Shown here: positions 1 through 7,477 of the stretch, one piece after another | Position numbering within the stretch: position 1 is the stretch's first letter | Layout: every line of letters starts with the position of its first letter | Source of the DNA: Gammaproteobacteria bacterium | Lineage (GTDB): Bacteria; Pseudomonadota; Gammaproteobacteria; Pseudomonadales; Pseudohongiellaceae | NCBI GenBank assembly: GCA_009692305.1 | Contig: SHZK01000009.1 | Location: forward strand, 30,925 to 94,924 | Direction: 5' to 3' | DNA: 64,000 nucleotides | The notes under the pieces: generated by a model | What the model was told of the DNA's origin: nothing | The model's input: the letters and a program-made list of their open reading frames with translations, nothing else | Database searches by the model: none | Translations under genes and position numbers: made by a program

Positions 1-253
1 ACAGCACCGTGCCGTCCCAAGTGAGGTTGAATTGCTCGAGTTGATGCAGAATCTCGTTGGCAGCCCGACTGGTTCCCGGGGCGGGTCCAGATCTTCCATG
101 CGCACCAGCCACAGACCATTATGCGCGCGCGTCGACATAGCTGGCTATTGCCGTAAGCAGAGAGCCGAGGTGCAAAGGGCCGGTTGGTGAAGGCACAAAT
201 CTGCCGATGTATCGCGCGGGCAATTTCGGATGCTCAATGGCGGCTACAGGCAA
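1..253 (-). pseudogene. gluQ: GluQ (glutamyl-Q tRNA(Asp) synthetase), 5' part, two apparent frameshifts
   Basis: The minus strand just past dksA encodes the start of a class I GluRS-like catalytic domain in three pieces. The first piece reads [18 protein letters not shown] and on to VDARA, where it meets a stop. The second, [17 protein letters not shown], is in another frame. The third, AANEILHQLEQFNLTWDG, is in yet another. Each junction needs one added base: the first in a GC-alternating run near 122-130, the second in a C/G run near 76-82. Family members glutamylate queuosine on tRNA-Asp, and dksA-gluQ is a classic pair. The start is uncertain (TTG at 253 is a candidate). Two -1 shifts in low-complexity runs could be sequencing errors or real decay. 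The gene runs off the left edge. Confidence 0.78.
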
Positions 254-261
254 GACGGAGA

Positions 262-705
262 CTAGCTACCGAGCTGCTTTTCCTTGATCTCATCAAGGGT
301 TTTGCAATCGATGCACTTGTTTGCGGTTGGGCGGGCTTCCAGTCTGCGGATGCCGATTTCGATACCGCATGCTTCGCAGTATCCGTAATCATCTTGCGCA
401 ATCAGTTCAATGGTGCTGTCGATCTTCTTGATAAGCTTGCGCTCGCGATCACGGGTACGCAATTCGAGGCTGAATTCTTCTTCTTGCGTAGCGCGATCGG
501 CAGGATCCGGGTAGTTAGCCGCATCGTCTTGCATGTGATGCACGGTGCGATCAACTTCCTGCATTAACTGCTCGCGCCAATCCAACAATATTCTCTTGAA
601 ATGATCGCGCTGTTTTTCGTTCATGTACGCCTCGCCTTTTTTAGGCTTGTACGGAACGAAGTTCTTGAGAACTGGCGAAGTTTCAACTCGTTGACTGGTG
701 GCCAT
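262..705 (-). CDS. dksA: DksA, RNA polymerase-binding transcription factor
   Basis: 147 residues, close to the usual 151. DksA inserts a coiled coil into the RNA polymerase secondary channel and works with ppGpp to repress rRNA promoters and activate amino acid promoters. Acidic coiled-coil tip residues are present in [11 protein letters not shown] (D67, D70). The zinc finger cysteines are C110, C113, C131 and C134 (CEAC...CIDC), with the conserved [11 protein letters not shown] segment between them. The first 27 residues are less conserved, and M28 (MNEKQRDHF) is an alternative start. gluQ follows 8 bp downstream on the same strand, so the two are probably cotranscribed. Confidence 0.97.
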   Translation of the reverse strand: MATSQRVETSPVLKNFVPYKPKKGEAYMNEKQRDHFKRILLDWREQLMQEVDRTVHHMQDDAANYPDPADRATQEEEFSLELRTRDRERKLIKKIDSTIELIAQDDYGYCEACGIEIGIRRLEARPTANKCIDCKTLDEIKEKQLGS

Positions 706-1014
706 AATCTCTAATGCCTCATTGGCGTCTCGATATACACTTGGTAGTTGCCGGCTTTAGAGCAAGCTGGCTGCGCACTCGAGGGTATCTTTCGTTAATC
801 TGGATTTATCTTCAATTGCTGCAAGCTTCGAGCTTGACTCGAATTTGGCAGCTTTTGAAAACGGCTAATTTTAGAAAGGCGGGTAAACTACCAGATTCTA
901 TTGGGTGATGCTATAGAAATTAACGGCATTCATCGACCACTGCCAGCCCTCCCTGCCCGTGAGGATCTATGCCTAACCGAATTCAATATGCATCCTCTAT
1001 AATATCAGCCGATT
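706..1014. other. Intergenic region between divergent dksA and aminotransferase genes
   Basis: 309 bp with no credible gene. It must carry promoters in both directions. The only good hexamer I see is TATAAT at 998-1003, without a clear -35. If used, transcription would begin about 5-8 bp before the ATG at 1015, which would make the downstream message nearly leaderless. Otherwise nothing recognisable. Confidence 0.5.
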
Positions 1015-2211
1015 ATGCCAATCGCCTCGCTGGATAAAGCTCAAATGCAGAACATCAAAGGCTCGCGTGAACTGCTCACGCGTATCAATCCGTTTCGCGT
1101 AATGACAGTTATGCAGCGTGCCCGCGAACTGGAGGCTTCAGGTCGCCAGATCGTGCATATGGAAGTAGGTGAGCCTGATTTCGCTACCGCTGAACCGATC
1201 ATCGCGGCCGGAAAACAGGCCCTGGATGACCATCGCACGCAGTACACGCCTGCGCCCGGCATACCACAATTGCGCGATGCGATTGCGGCATTCTATGCGC
1301 GCCGCTATGGGGTTGAAGTCAGCCGCGAACGAATCCTGATTACACCGGGTGCGAGTGGTGGCCTGACATTGTTGGCCAATTTACTGGTAAGTCCTGGCGA
1401 TGGCGTATTGCTGAGTGATCCTGCCTACCCATGCGTTCGCAATTTCATTCAGTTAATGAATGCAGAGCCGCAATTGGTACCAGTCGGCCTGGAGCACAAT
1501 TTCCAGCCCACGCCTGCATTGCTGCAGGCGTATGTGCGCCCAAACTCGTCGGGTATCTGGCTCGCCTCACCCAGTAATCCTACTGGCACGATACTGGAGC
1601 GTGATCGCCTTGCAGCGATTTGTGCATGGGGCAAGGCGAATGGCTTGCATCTGTTGGTAGACGAGATTTATCACGGTCTGCACTACGTCGATGATTTGCC
1701 CAGTGCCTTGCAGCTGGATCCTGATGTATTCGTGGTTAACAGTTTTTCCAAGTATTTCGGAATGACCGGATGGCGACTGGGCTGGATCGTGGTGCCGGAG
1801 GAGTTTATTGGCTTCGCCAATATTCTGGCACAGAACCTGTACATTTCTGCTTCGTCCATCGCGCAATATGCGGCGCTTGCCGCGTTCACTGACGAAGCAA
1901 TGGCGATATTCGAACAGCGCCGACAAGCGTTTCGTGAGCGCCGGGACTTTCTGAGCAATGCGCTGCGAGATATGGGATTTCTGTTGTCGGAGAATATTCA
2001 GGGAGCGTTTTACATCTATGCCGATATCTCCAGATTCTCTGCAGATTGTGAGAAATTTTGTCATGACATTTTGGAGAATCACGGCGTCGCCATCACCCCG
2101 GGTACAGACTTCGGCGATTATCGGAGCAAGAGTTTTGTCAGAATAGCGTTCACGACTGGCATGGAGAATCTGCAACTCGGCGTAGCGCGACTGCAGTCGG
2201 CGCTGGGTTGA
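1015..2211 (+). CDS. PLP-dependent class I/II aminotransferase
   Basis: 398 residues, fold type I aminotransferase. Visible family motifs are YTPAPGIPQLRDAIA, the cofactor region PGASGGL, SPSNPTGT, VDEIYHGL and the Schiff-base lysine in NSFSKYFGMTGWRLGW (K246). The C-terminal Arg that binds the substrate carboxylate is likely in SFVRIAF. It transfers amino groups between an amino acid and a 2-oxoacid; the substrate cannot be read from sequence. Starts at 1015 and 1045 (M11) are both possible, and a TATAAT lies only 11 bp before the first. It is followed after 16 bp by sfsA, so the two probably form an operon diverging from dksA. Confidence 0.9.
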   Translation: MPIASLDKAQMQNIKGSRELLTRINPFRVMTVMQRARELEASGRQIVHMEVGEPDFATAEPIIAAGKQALDDHRTQYTPAPGIPQLRDAIAAFYARRYGVEVSRERILITPGASGGLTLLANLLVSPGDGVLLSDPAYPCVRNFIQLMNAEPQLVPVGLEHNFQPTPALLQAYVRPNSSGIWLASPSNPTGTILERDRLAAICAWGKANGLHLLVDEIYHGLHYVDDLPSALQLDPDVFVVNSFSKYFGMTGWRLGWIVVPEEFIGFANILAQNLYISASSIAQYAALAAFTDEAMAIFEQRRQAFRERRDFLSNALRDMGFLLSENIQGAFYIYADISRFSADCEKFCHDILENHGVAITPGTDFGDYRSKSFVRIAFTTGMENLQLGVARLQSALG

Positions 2212-2227
2212 TGCCAGGCGGTATTTG

Positions 2228-2959
2228 ATGATTTTTCCCCAAGCCATGCAGAGTGCAATACTGCTGCAGCGTTACCAACGTTTTCTCGCTGATGTCAGAC
2301 TGGCCGACGGCCAGATCAAAACCTTGCACTGTCCCAATACCGGTTCCATGCTGAATTGTCAGGCTCCTGGCAGTAAGGTCTGGTTTACGGATTCCGGTAA
2401 CAGCAAACGCAAATATCCCTGCACCTGGCAGTTGGTGGAGAATAGCGCCGGTCAACTCGTCGGCGTGAACACAGGACTGGCGAATCAACTCACAGTGGCG
2501 GCTATTCAAAATGAAGTTGTGACGGAACTGGCTGGTTATGCCAAGCTGGCGACAGAAGTCGCGTATGGTGAACAAGGCAGTCGTATTGATATTTTGCTGA
2601 GCAATAGCGGGCAAGCCGGCGCGCCAGCAGCAGAGTGTTTCGTAGAGGTGAAGAATGTAAGCCTCGCGGTCGGGCCGCAGCGCGCCATATTTCCAGATGC
2701 GGTGACTTTGAGAGGGCAGAAGCATCTGCAGGAACTCATGCTAATGCGCAAGCAGGGACATCGAGCCGTGCTGTTGTTCTGTGTGCAAATAAGCGGGATT
2801 CAGGCTGTGGCGCCGGCTGATACTATCGATCCGGTTTACGGCAAAATGTTGCGTGAGGCCGTGGCACAGGGTGTTGAGGTGTTAGCGTATCGAGCTGAAT
2901 TCGATATCCCCAATTCGGGCATAACACTGAGTACTGGAATCGCAGTTGATCTTGTTTAA
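2228..2959 (+). CDS. sfsA: SfsA, sugar fermentation stimulation protein homolog
   Basis: 243 residues from the ATG at 2228; a TTG directly before it is also in frame, but AGGCGG lies about 7 bp ahead of the ATG. Family features include LQRYQRFLADV near the start, the LHCPNTGSM motif, SKRKYPCTWQL, a CFVEVKNVSL segment and FPDAVTLRGQKHLQEL. The central EVK-containing segment resembles a PD-(D/E)XK nuclease core. In E. coli SfsA was linked to maltose gene expression and is reported to bind DNA; its biochemical role is not settled. sfsA is commonly found beside dksA, as here. Confidence 0.95.
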   Translation: MIFPQAMQSAILLQRYQRFLADVRLADGQIKTLHCPNTGSMLNCQAPGSKVWFTDSGNSKRKYPCTWQLVENSAGQLVGVNTGLANQLTVAAIQNEVVTELAGYAKLATEVAYGEQGSRIDILLSNSGQAGAPAAECFVEVKNVSLAVGPQRAIFPDAVTLRGQKHLQELMLMRKQGHRAVLLFCVQISGIQAVAPADTIDPVYGKMLREAVAQGVEVLAYRAEFDIPNSGITLSTGIAVDLV

Positions 2960-2972
2960 GCGCAGGTAAGAT

Positions 2973-3317
2973 TCAGGCTAAAACCTGTGGCCGCAGGTGC
3001 GTGTCTTCCACCAGCACCAAACCGTTTTCAATATAGTACGGTACTTTCTGCAGGTATTTACCACGGCAGGGGCCCGCCAGGCAGTGGCCATCCTCAATCT
3101 GGAACAGCGCACCGTGTGTCGAGCACTGAATCAATGCGCCATCCGCATCGAGAAACTGGTCCTCGAGCCACTCCAGTGGGGTGCCCAGGTGCGGACAGCG
3201 ATTCCAGTAGAGATAAATTTGATCGGCCTTTTTTACCGCAAACAGATAATGATTGTTTACTTCAAGACCGAGTGCAGCACCTTCGTCGAGATCAGCTTTG
3301 GCAAACAAACATACCAT
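2973..3317 (-). CDS. Small Rieske [2Fe-2S] domain protein
   Basis: 114 residues forming little more than a Rieske domain. The ligands are visible as C41-x-H43 (CPHLG) and C65-x-x-H68 (CSTHGA). There is no signal peptide or membrane segment, so it is probably a cytosolic ferredoxin-type electron carrier, like the ferredoxin components of dioxygenases or NirD-type proteins. It is 9 bp downstream of the Cys/Met enzyme gene on the same strand and ends 13 bp from the convergent sfsA stop. No oxygenase partner is nearby, so its redox partner is unknown. Confidence 0.88.
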   Translation of the reverse strand: MVCLFAKADLDEGAALGLEVNNHYLFAVKKADQIYLYWNRCPHLGTPLEWLEDQFLDADGALIQCSTHGALFQIEDGHCLAGPCRGKYLQKVPYYIENGLVLVEDTHLRPQVLA

Positions 3318-3326
3318 GGACTTTGC

Positions 3327-4556
3327 CTAGTTGAGCGCGCGTTTGAAGTCTGCCAACAAATCGTCGAAGTCTTCGATGCCGATGGAAAATCGGATCATTG
3401 AATCCACGATGCCCATTGCTGCGCGGCGTTCGGCACCCATTTCAAAATATATCGTGTGGGCCACTGGAATTGCCAATGAGCGCGTGTCTCCCAGATTACT
3501 CGAAGCAACAACACACTCCATTTTGTTCAATACATCAAAGCAGTCGACGCCCGGATTGAGGTCGATGCTGAATAAAGACCCAAAACCAGAAAACAATTGT
3601 TTCGCCCGTGCATGCTGGGGATGACTGCCAAGACCAGGGTAATAAACATTTTTTACGTTGTTGTTTTGCTGGCAGAACTCGGCGAGTGCCTGGGCATTTG
3701 CGCACGCCTTTTGCATACGCAGAGGCAGAGTTTCTGAGCCGACGGCGAGATGATGTGCGGCGTCGGGCCCCAGTGATGCGCCGATGTCACGCAAACCTTT
3801 CTTCCTGATTTGTGTAATGCCCCATAGCTCCTTCGGCTGTTTGCGATAGATGTCGTAGATGTTGGTAAAACTTTCCCAAGGGAATAATCCGGTGTCAGTG
3901 ATCGAGCCACCGAGGGCATTACCATGGCCACCGATATACTTTGTCAGTGAATTTATCACCAGACTGGCGCCAACCTGTTTCGGCTGGAACAAGTGTGGCG
4001 AGGTCATGGTGTTGTCTACGCAGTACAGCACGCCTGCTTTTTTGCACAAGTTACCAATTGCCTGCAAATCAGCGATCTGGGTCACGGGATTGGCTATCGT
4101 TTCGACAAAGACAAGTTTGGTATTTGCTTGCAAGGCCTTGGCAACATTTTGCACGGCGGTTGCATCCACGAACGAAACTGCGATACCGAGGTTGCTCAAG
4201 GTGTTGAAAAAACTGTTCGTGTTGCCGAACAGAAAAGAACTGGAAACGATATGATCACCGTGCCGCAGCAGGGCGAACATAGAGGAAGCTATGGCGGCCA
4301 TGCCAGTGGCAAATGCGACAGTAGCAATGCCGTCTTCCATTGCTGTGATGCGGTTTTCCAGCGCAGTCACAGTTGGGTTCATCTGCCGCCCGTAATTGTA
4401 ACCGCTGCGTTTACCCTGAAAGACTGCAGCGAGTTCGCGCGCGTCCTTATAACCGAACGCAACCGATGGGTGGATTGCTTTGTGCAGCACACCGTGTTCC
4501 GGATTATCCAGACGATCCGAATGCAAATTGATTGTAGTAAAACCTTTCTTGCTCAT
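3327..4556 (-). CDS. Cys/Met metabolism PLP-dependent enzyme (cystathionine gamma-synthase family)
   Basis: About 409 residues from the ATG at 4556 (MSKKGFTTINLHSDRL). The frame stays open upstream to 4628 but that extension does not look like the family. Motifs include YGRQMNPTV, EDGIATVAFATGMAAI, the cofactor-binding VDNTMTSP and the PLP lysine in NSLTKYIGGHGN. Family members make or break C-S bonds in methionine and cysteine metabolism (cystathionine gamma-synthase, O-succinylhomoserine sulfhydrylase, methionine gamma-lyase). The sequence alone does not tell which. The Rieske protein gene follows 9 bp later and a hypothetical gene precedes it by about 130 bp on the same strand. Confidence 0.88.
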   Translation of the reverse strand: MSKKGFTTINLHSDRLDNPEHGVLHKAIHPSVAFGYKDARELAAVFQGKRSGYNYGRQMNPTVTALENRITAMEDGIATVAFATGMAAIASSMFALLRHGDHIVSSSFLFGNTNSFFNTLSNLGIAVSFVDATAVQNVAKALQANTKLVFVETIANPVTQIADLQAIGNLCKKAGVLYCVDNTMTSPHLFQPKQVGASLVINSLTKYIGGHGNALGGSITDTGLFPWESFTNIYDIYRKQPKELWGITQIRKKGLRDIGASLGPDAAHHLAVGSETLPLRMQKACANAQALAEFCQQNNNVKNVYYPGLGSHPQHARAKQLFSGFGSLFSIDLNPGVDCFDVLNKMECVVASSNLGDTRSLAIPVAHTIYFEMGAERRAAMGIVDSMIRFSIGIEDFDDLLADFKRALN

Positions 4557-4686
4557 GTGTTTGATTCTAAGAGATAGGTGATGAGTGCGGCGAGGCAGGA
4601 CACTGCCCATATTATAAACCAGAGCCATTTAATTTGGAAGTTTGGAGCCGGATTGCAACCGTGCTGACAGACCTTCGATGGCCAAC

Positions 4687-6024
4687 CTAAAATTGCAGTT
4701 GTAAGCCTTGAAACAAAGCTCTGGCAGCAATCAACTCTTCAATCTGGGACAGGCGCTGCTGGTATTCCTGACTGTTCCGGTCCTGATAGAGGGCATTGAA
4801 ATCGGTTTCCGAGAGTCCGTCACGGTTGTTGCCGACTTCCGGCATATAGTCAGATTCATTAGTAATTTGCGACAGTCGCTCCTGCATGATCAGCGCGGAC
4901 GTGGTGTCCCTCGTGGCAAGACTGGCGAGCGTCACGCCAACTGTGTTAGCTGTGAGATCGGAAAAGCTGAAACCGGAACGATAGCGCGCATCGTACGCTT
5001 CTTTCGTGGTGGAAAGCATGGCAGCAATATCTGCTCCAGCTGAGGCGGTAATGGCGGCGATGGATATAAGGTGTTGGGCAAGGTCCTGGCGGCGCTGCAA
5101 CCGCACTTCAATTTTTCTCGGTACCGTAATGCTCGCTGCAGTTTCCATCCCAACCAGTTGGGCGATATCTTCGTTATTCACATACACAGCCAGGGCCTGG
5201 AGCAGTGTTCTGTTCTGCGCCACGGGATCATCGCCATTGCGAGAATTTTCCAGTGCAGTAGTGAACAGCGGAACTAAAAAAGTATTCAGGGATACAGCTC
5301 GTAAATTTGCCGGAATGGTATTCGCTATGTCCGCAATGCGAGCATAGTGAGCGCTAATCAGTTGCTGGTCCTGCTCGGAGATAAACAATTGTTGGGCCTG
5401 GGTCGACAGGCGGCTGAACAGAACCGGGTCCCAGTTTAAAACGACTTGCATGCCGGTAGTGTCGACAGCTACGCTTGCCACGTTGCGAAACAGTGCACTG
5501 ATATCCTGATAGGCGGGATTACTGGAGTCGATTTCCTGGCGCAATTGATTCAGGGCAAACTGCAGGAATTGATCAGGCACTTTCAATTCTCCGAAATGCA
5601 GTGTGTTCAGTTGCAAACTGTTAGAACGCACAGCGAAGTCGGCGCGCAGGTTCATATACAAGGGCAGGAAACGCATATTGATGCGCACGCTCAAGTCGGT
5701 GCTCAACAGGTCTTTCTGCAGGGTTGCCGCTGCCAGCCAATCTGATCCAAGTCCCAATACCTCCGCACCATAACGCAGCAGCAAATTCAATTCGTCAGCG
5801 TCTAAATGCAATTGTTGCTGACCCGGATTAGTCGGGGACTGCGGTGTGTTTTCCAGCAGCATCTGCTCAATCCGCGAAATTTCGTTTGGGTCAAGCAGCG
5901 CCTGTTGCGGCACTGAGGGAGTGGTTTGCAGTGCCAGCACCAGCAAAAGTATGGGGGCGCTAAGCAGCAGGGCCAGCACAGACGTCAGCAGCACGCGCGA
6001 TAAACTTGAACTATTCTGGTCCAT
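4687..6024 (-). CDS. Hypothetical membrane-anchored protein
   Basis: 445 residues that I do not assign to a named family. The N-terminus has a hydrophobic segment (about residues 12-32, rich in Leu, Ala and Val) suited to an uncleaved inner-membrane anchor. The rest is soluble and probably periplasmic, with a Gln-rich linker near 60-72. After that comes LDADELNLLLRYGAEVLG, which looks like a lipid- or ligand-binding beta domain start, then a mostly helical second half. No catalytic motif is evident. It begins a possible minus-strand run with the Cys/Met enzyme and the Rieske protein, but the 130-bp gap weakens an operon claim. Confidence 0.75.
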   Translation of the reverse strand: MDQNSSSLSRVLLTSVLALLLSAPILLLVLALQTTPSVPQQALLDPNEISRIEQMLLENTPQSPTNPGQQQLHLDADELNLLLRYGAEVLGLGSDWLAAATLQKDLLSTDLSVRINMRFLPLYMNLRADFAVRSNSLQLNTLHFGELKVPDQFLQFALNQLRQEIDSSNPAYQDISALFRNVASVAVDTTGMQVVLNWDPVLFSRLSTQAQQLFISEQDQQLISAHYARIADIANTIPANLRAVSLNTFLVPLFTTALENSRNGDDPVAQNRTLLQALAVYVNNEDIAQLVGMETAASITVPRKIEVRLQRRQDLAQHLISIAAITASAGADIAAMLSTTKEAYDARYRSGFSFSDLTANTVGVTLASLATRDTTSALIMQERLSQITNESDYMPEVGNNRDGLSETDFNALYQDRNSQEYQQRLSQIEELIAARALFQGLQLQF

Positions 6025-6391
6025 ACCTGTTCTATTTGTTGGTCATGCTGGTTGTTAATAGTGCTGGTCGTTACACGCGCTGAATCGGTAGCTACTGCGA
6101 ATGATTTCCGTCCGGAAGTTGCCCATACCAGGCTATGGGCATCTTCACACGAAGTTGGTACAAGCTACGGAACGATTGATTTTACTGACAAATTGCCGCT
6201 TTATCCCTATATAAAGTATGACAAAACCCGCAATTTCCAAGATTTATAATGAAAATAATTTATTAATCAAAGGGTTGAGGGTAATATCAGTGGACGGTTA
6301 AGAGGTGATTGCCGCTGGCTCGCGCAGTTATAAGGGTCCGGTCAAACACCAATAACACATTGAAAAAAAAAGAGAATTTAAGGAGATTGCC
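6025..6391. other. Intergenic region, no gene seen
   Basis: 367 bp between divergent genes. The right half (about 6180-6300) is AT-rich, with TATA-like stretches that could carry promoters for the lipoprotein gene, but I see no -35/-10 pair good enough to call. Short open frames here have no protein-like composition. Confidence 0.45.
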
Positions 6392-7045
6392 ATGCGCTCT
6401 CGGCTCATTAACAGCTTTATTCCCACGGGCATGGCTCCCGGCGTCAGGCATGTTCTGTTGAGCGCCGTGGTGATTGTGACCTTGGCAGCATGTACTTCAC
6501 AGGCGGCCAGGGAAGCTGAATTGGCATCGCAGGCAGCAGCCCAGGCAGCACTCGAACAAGAGGCAGCGAGTGCGACACAGGAGCAGGCAAGACAAATGGC
6601 CGCCGAACAACAACGGCAGCGCGAAGTTGAAGCGGCTGAACAAGCGCGTCTGCAAGCGCAACGAGATCGGCAAGCAGAAGCAGCCAAAATGCGAGCAGAC
6701 GCGGAGCGTGAGCAGCGCGAAGCGGTGGAGCGTCGCGAGCGCGACAGCCTTGCGGCTATCGCTGCAGTCGCAGCGGAACGTCAGGCGAAGCTGGATCGCA
6801 TCGTCGAACTCGAGGCGCAGATAGCAGCCTTGCAGGAAGCTGTGCGCAATGATGAGAATACTACGGTCTATCTGACCGAGGCGGTGCAGGTTGCCGAAGA
6901 ACTATTGGAAATACTGGCTACTGAGCAGGCAAAATACCAGAACACAGATGCTGCCGGTAATACCGTGGAGCCACTGGCAAAGGAACTGGTTGCTGAATTG
7001 CAGGCACGCAAGGATGATCTGGTGCGAAGGGCGGCTGGGCAGTAA
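6392..7045 (+). CDS. Coiled-coil lipoprotein, Ala/Gln/Glu/Arg-rich
   Basis: 217 residues. An AAGGAG ribosome site sits just ahead of the ATG. The lipoprotein signal ends in a lipobox LAAC with the lipidated cysteine at C34. Residues 38-150 are almost entirely Ala, Gln, Glu and Arg in a heptad-like pattern, a long charged coiled coil resembling TolA domain II or a DUF4398-type lipoprotein. A second helical part covers residues 150-217. It is probably attached to the outer membrane facing the periplasm. Function is unknown; the low-complexity composition makes family assignment unsafe. Confidence 0.85.
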   Translation: MRSRLINSFIPTGMAPGVRHVLLSAVVIVTLAACTSQAAREAELASQAAAQAALEQEAASATQEQARQMAAEQQRQREVEAAEQARLQAQRDRQAEAAKMRADAEREQREAVERRERDSLAAIAAVAAERQAKLDRIVELEAQIAALQEAVRNDENTTVYLTEAVQVAEELLEILATEQAKYQNTDAAGNTVEPLAKELVAELQARKDDLVRRAAGQ

Positions 7046-7107
7046 CTACAGGCACCTGATTGGCTACGGCACAGGAATACAGACTATTGCAAAAATTGTT
7101 ATGAACA

Positions 7108-7135
7108 TTTGGTAGTGAGTACTTGGTAGTGAGAA
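7108..7135. repeat. Two tandem 14-bp direct repeats
   Basis: TTTGGTAGTGAGTA (7108-7121) is followed directly by CTTGGTAGTGAGAA (7122-7135). The core TTGGTAGTGAG is identical in both. It lies between the lipoprotein stop and the start of a small basic protein gene and may affect translation of the latter. Confidence 0.8.
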
Positions 7136-7141
7136 TAGATT

Positions 7142-7312
7142 GTGGCTAACAACGTCCTCGATTTCGCAAGCCGTAAACAGGCACAGCTACTAAAGCGCAA
7201 AGATGCGCGTGTCGACGAATTGCGCAAGGCATTTCGCCTCGCACGTGGTGAGACCGGGCCGGACAAGCCGGCGACTAACAATAAATCACGGGCCAAGAAC
7301 AAGAAAAAATAA
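7142..7312 (+). CDS. Small basic hypothetical protein (56 aa)
   Basis: A GTG at 7142 opens 56 codons ending at TAA 7310-7312. The protein reads ANNVLDFASRKQAQLLKRKD near the start and finishes in a lysine-rich tail (KSRAKNKKK). Roughly a third of the residues are Lys or Arg and there is no hydrophobic segment, so nucleic-acid or ribosome binding is plausible but unproven. There is no strong Shine-Dalgarno sequence. The open frame on the opposite strand looks like a shadow of this one. It lies between the lipoprotein gene and the pyrophosphatase promoter. I do not recognise the family. Confidence 0.6.
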   Translation: MANNVLDFASRKQAQLLKRKDARVDELRKAFRLARGETGPDKPATNNKSRAKNKKK

Positions 7313-7403
7313 GCCTCGACGCAGCGCCTTACCAAGCCCCCCGATACCCATGAAATACCCTGAATAGCTCAGAATTGCTGGTTCCCAAGCCTCCCTGCAC
7401 GCT

Positions 7404-7431
7404 TTGTTTGTCCCCTTCGTTATGGTAAAGT
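7404..7431 (+). promoter_or_regulatory. Candidate sigma-70 promoter for hppA
   Basis: TTGTTT (7404-7409), a 16-bp spacer and TAAAGT (7426-7431), about 46 bp upstream of the hppA start codon. Moderate match only. Confidence 0.45.
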
Positions 7432-7477
7432 GCGCGCCTTTAAAATAAACATTCCATTTTGAGGGAGACGAATTTAG

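Noticed and set aside
184..567. 127-codon plus-strand open frame across gluQ and dksA
   Set aside because: Antisense to well-conserved DksA; no independent support.
714..908. 64-codon open frame between dksA and the aminotransferase gene
   Set aside because: No ribosome site, Leu/Ser/Trp-rich composition without a family pattern, and it sits in the divergent promoter region.
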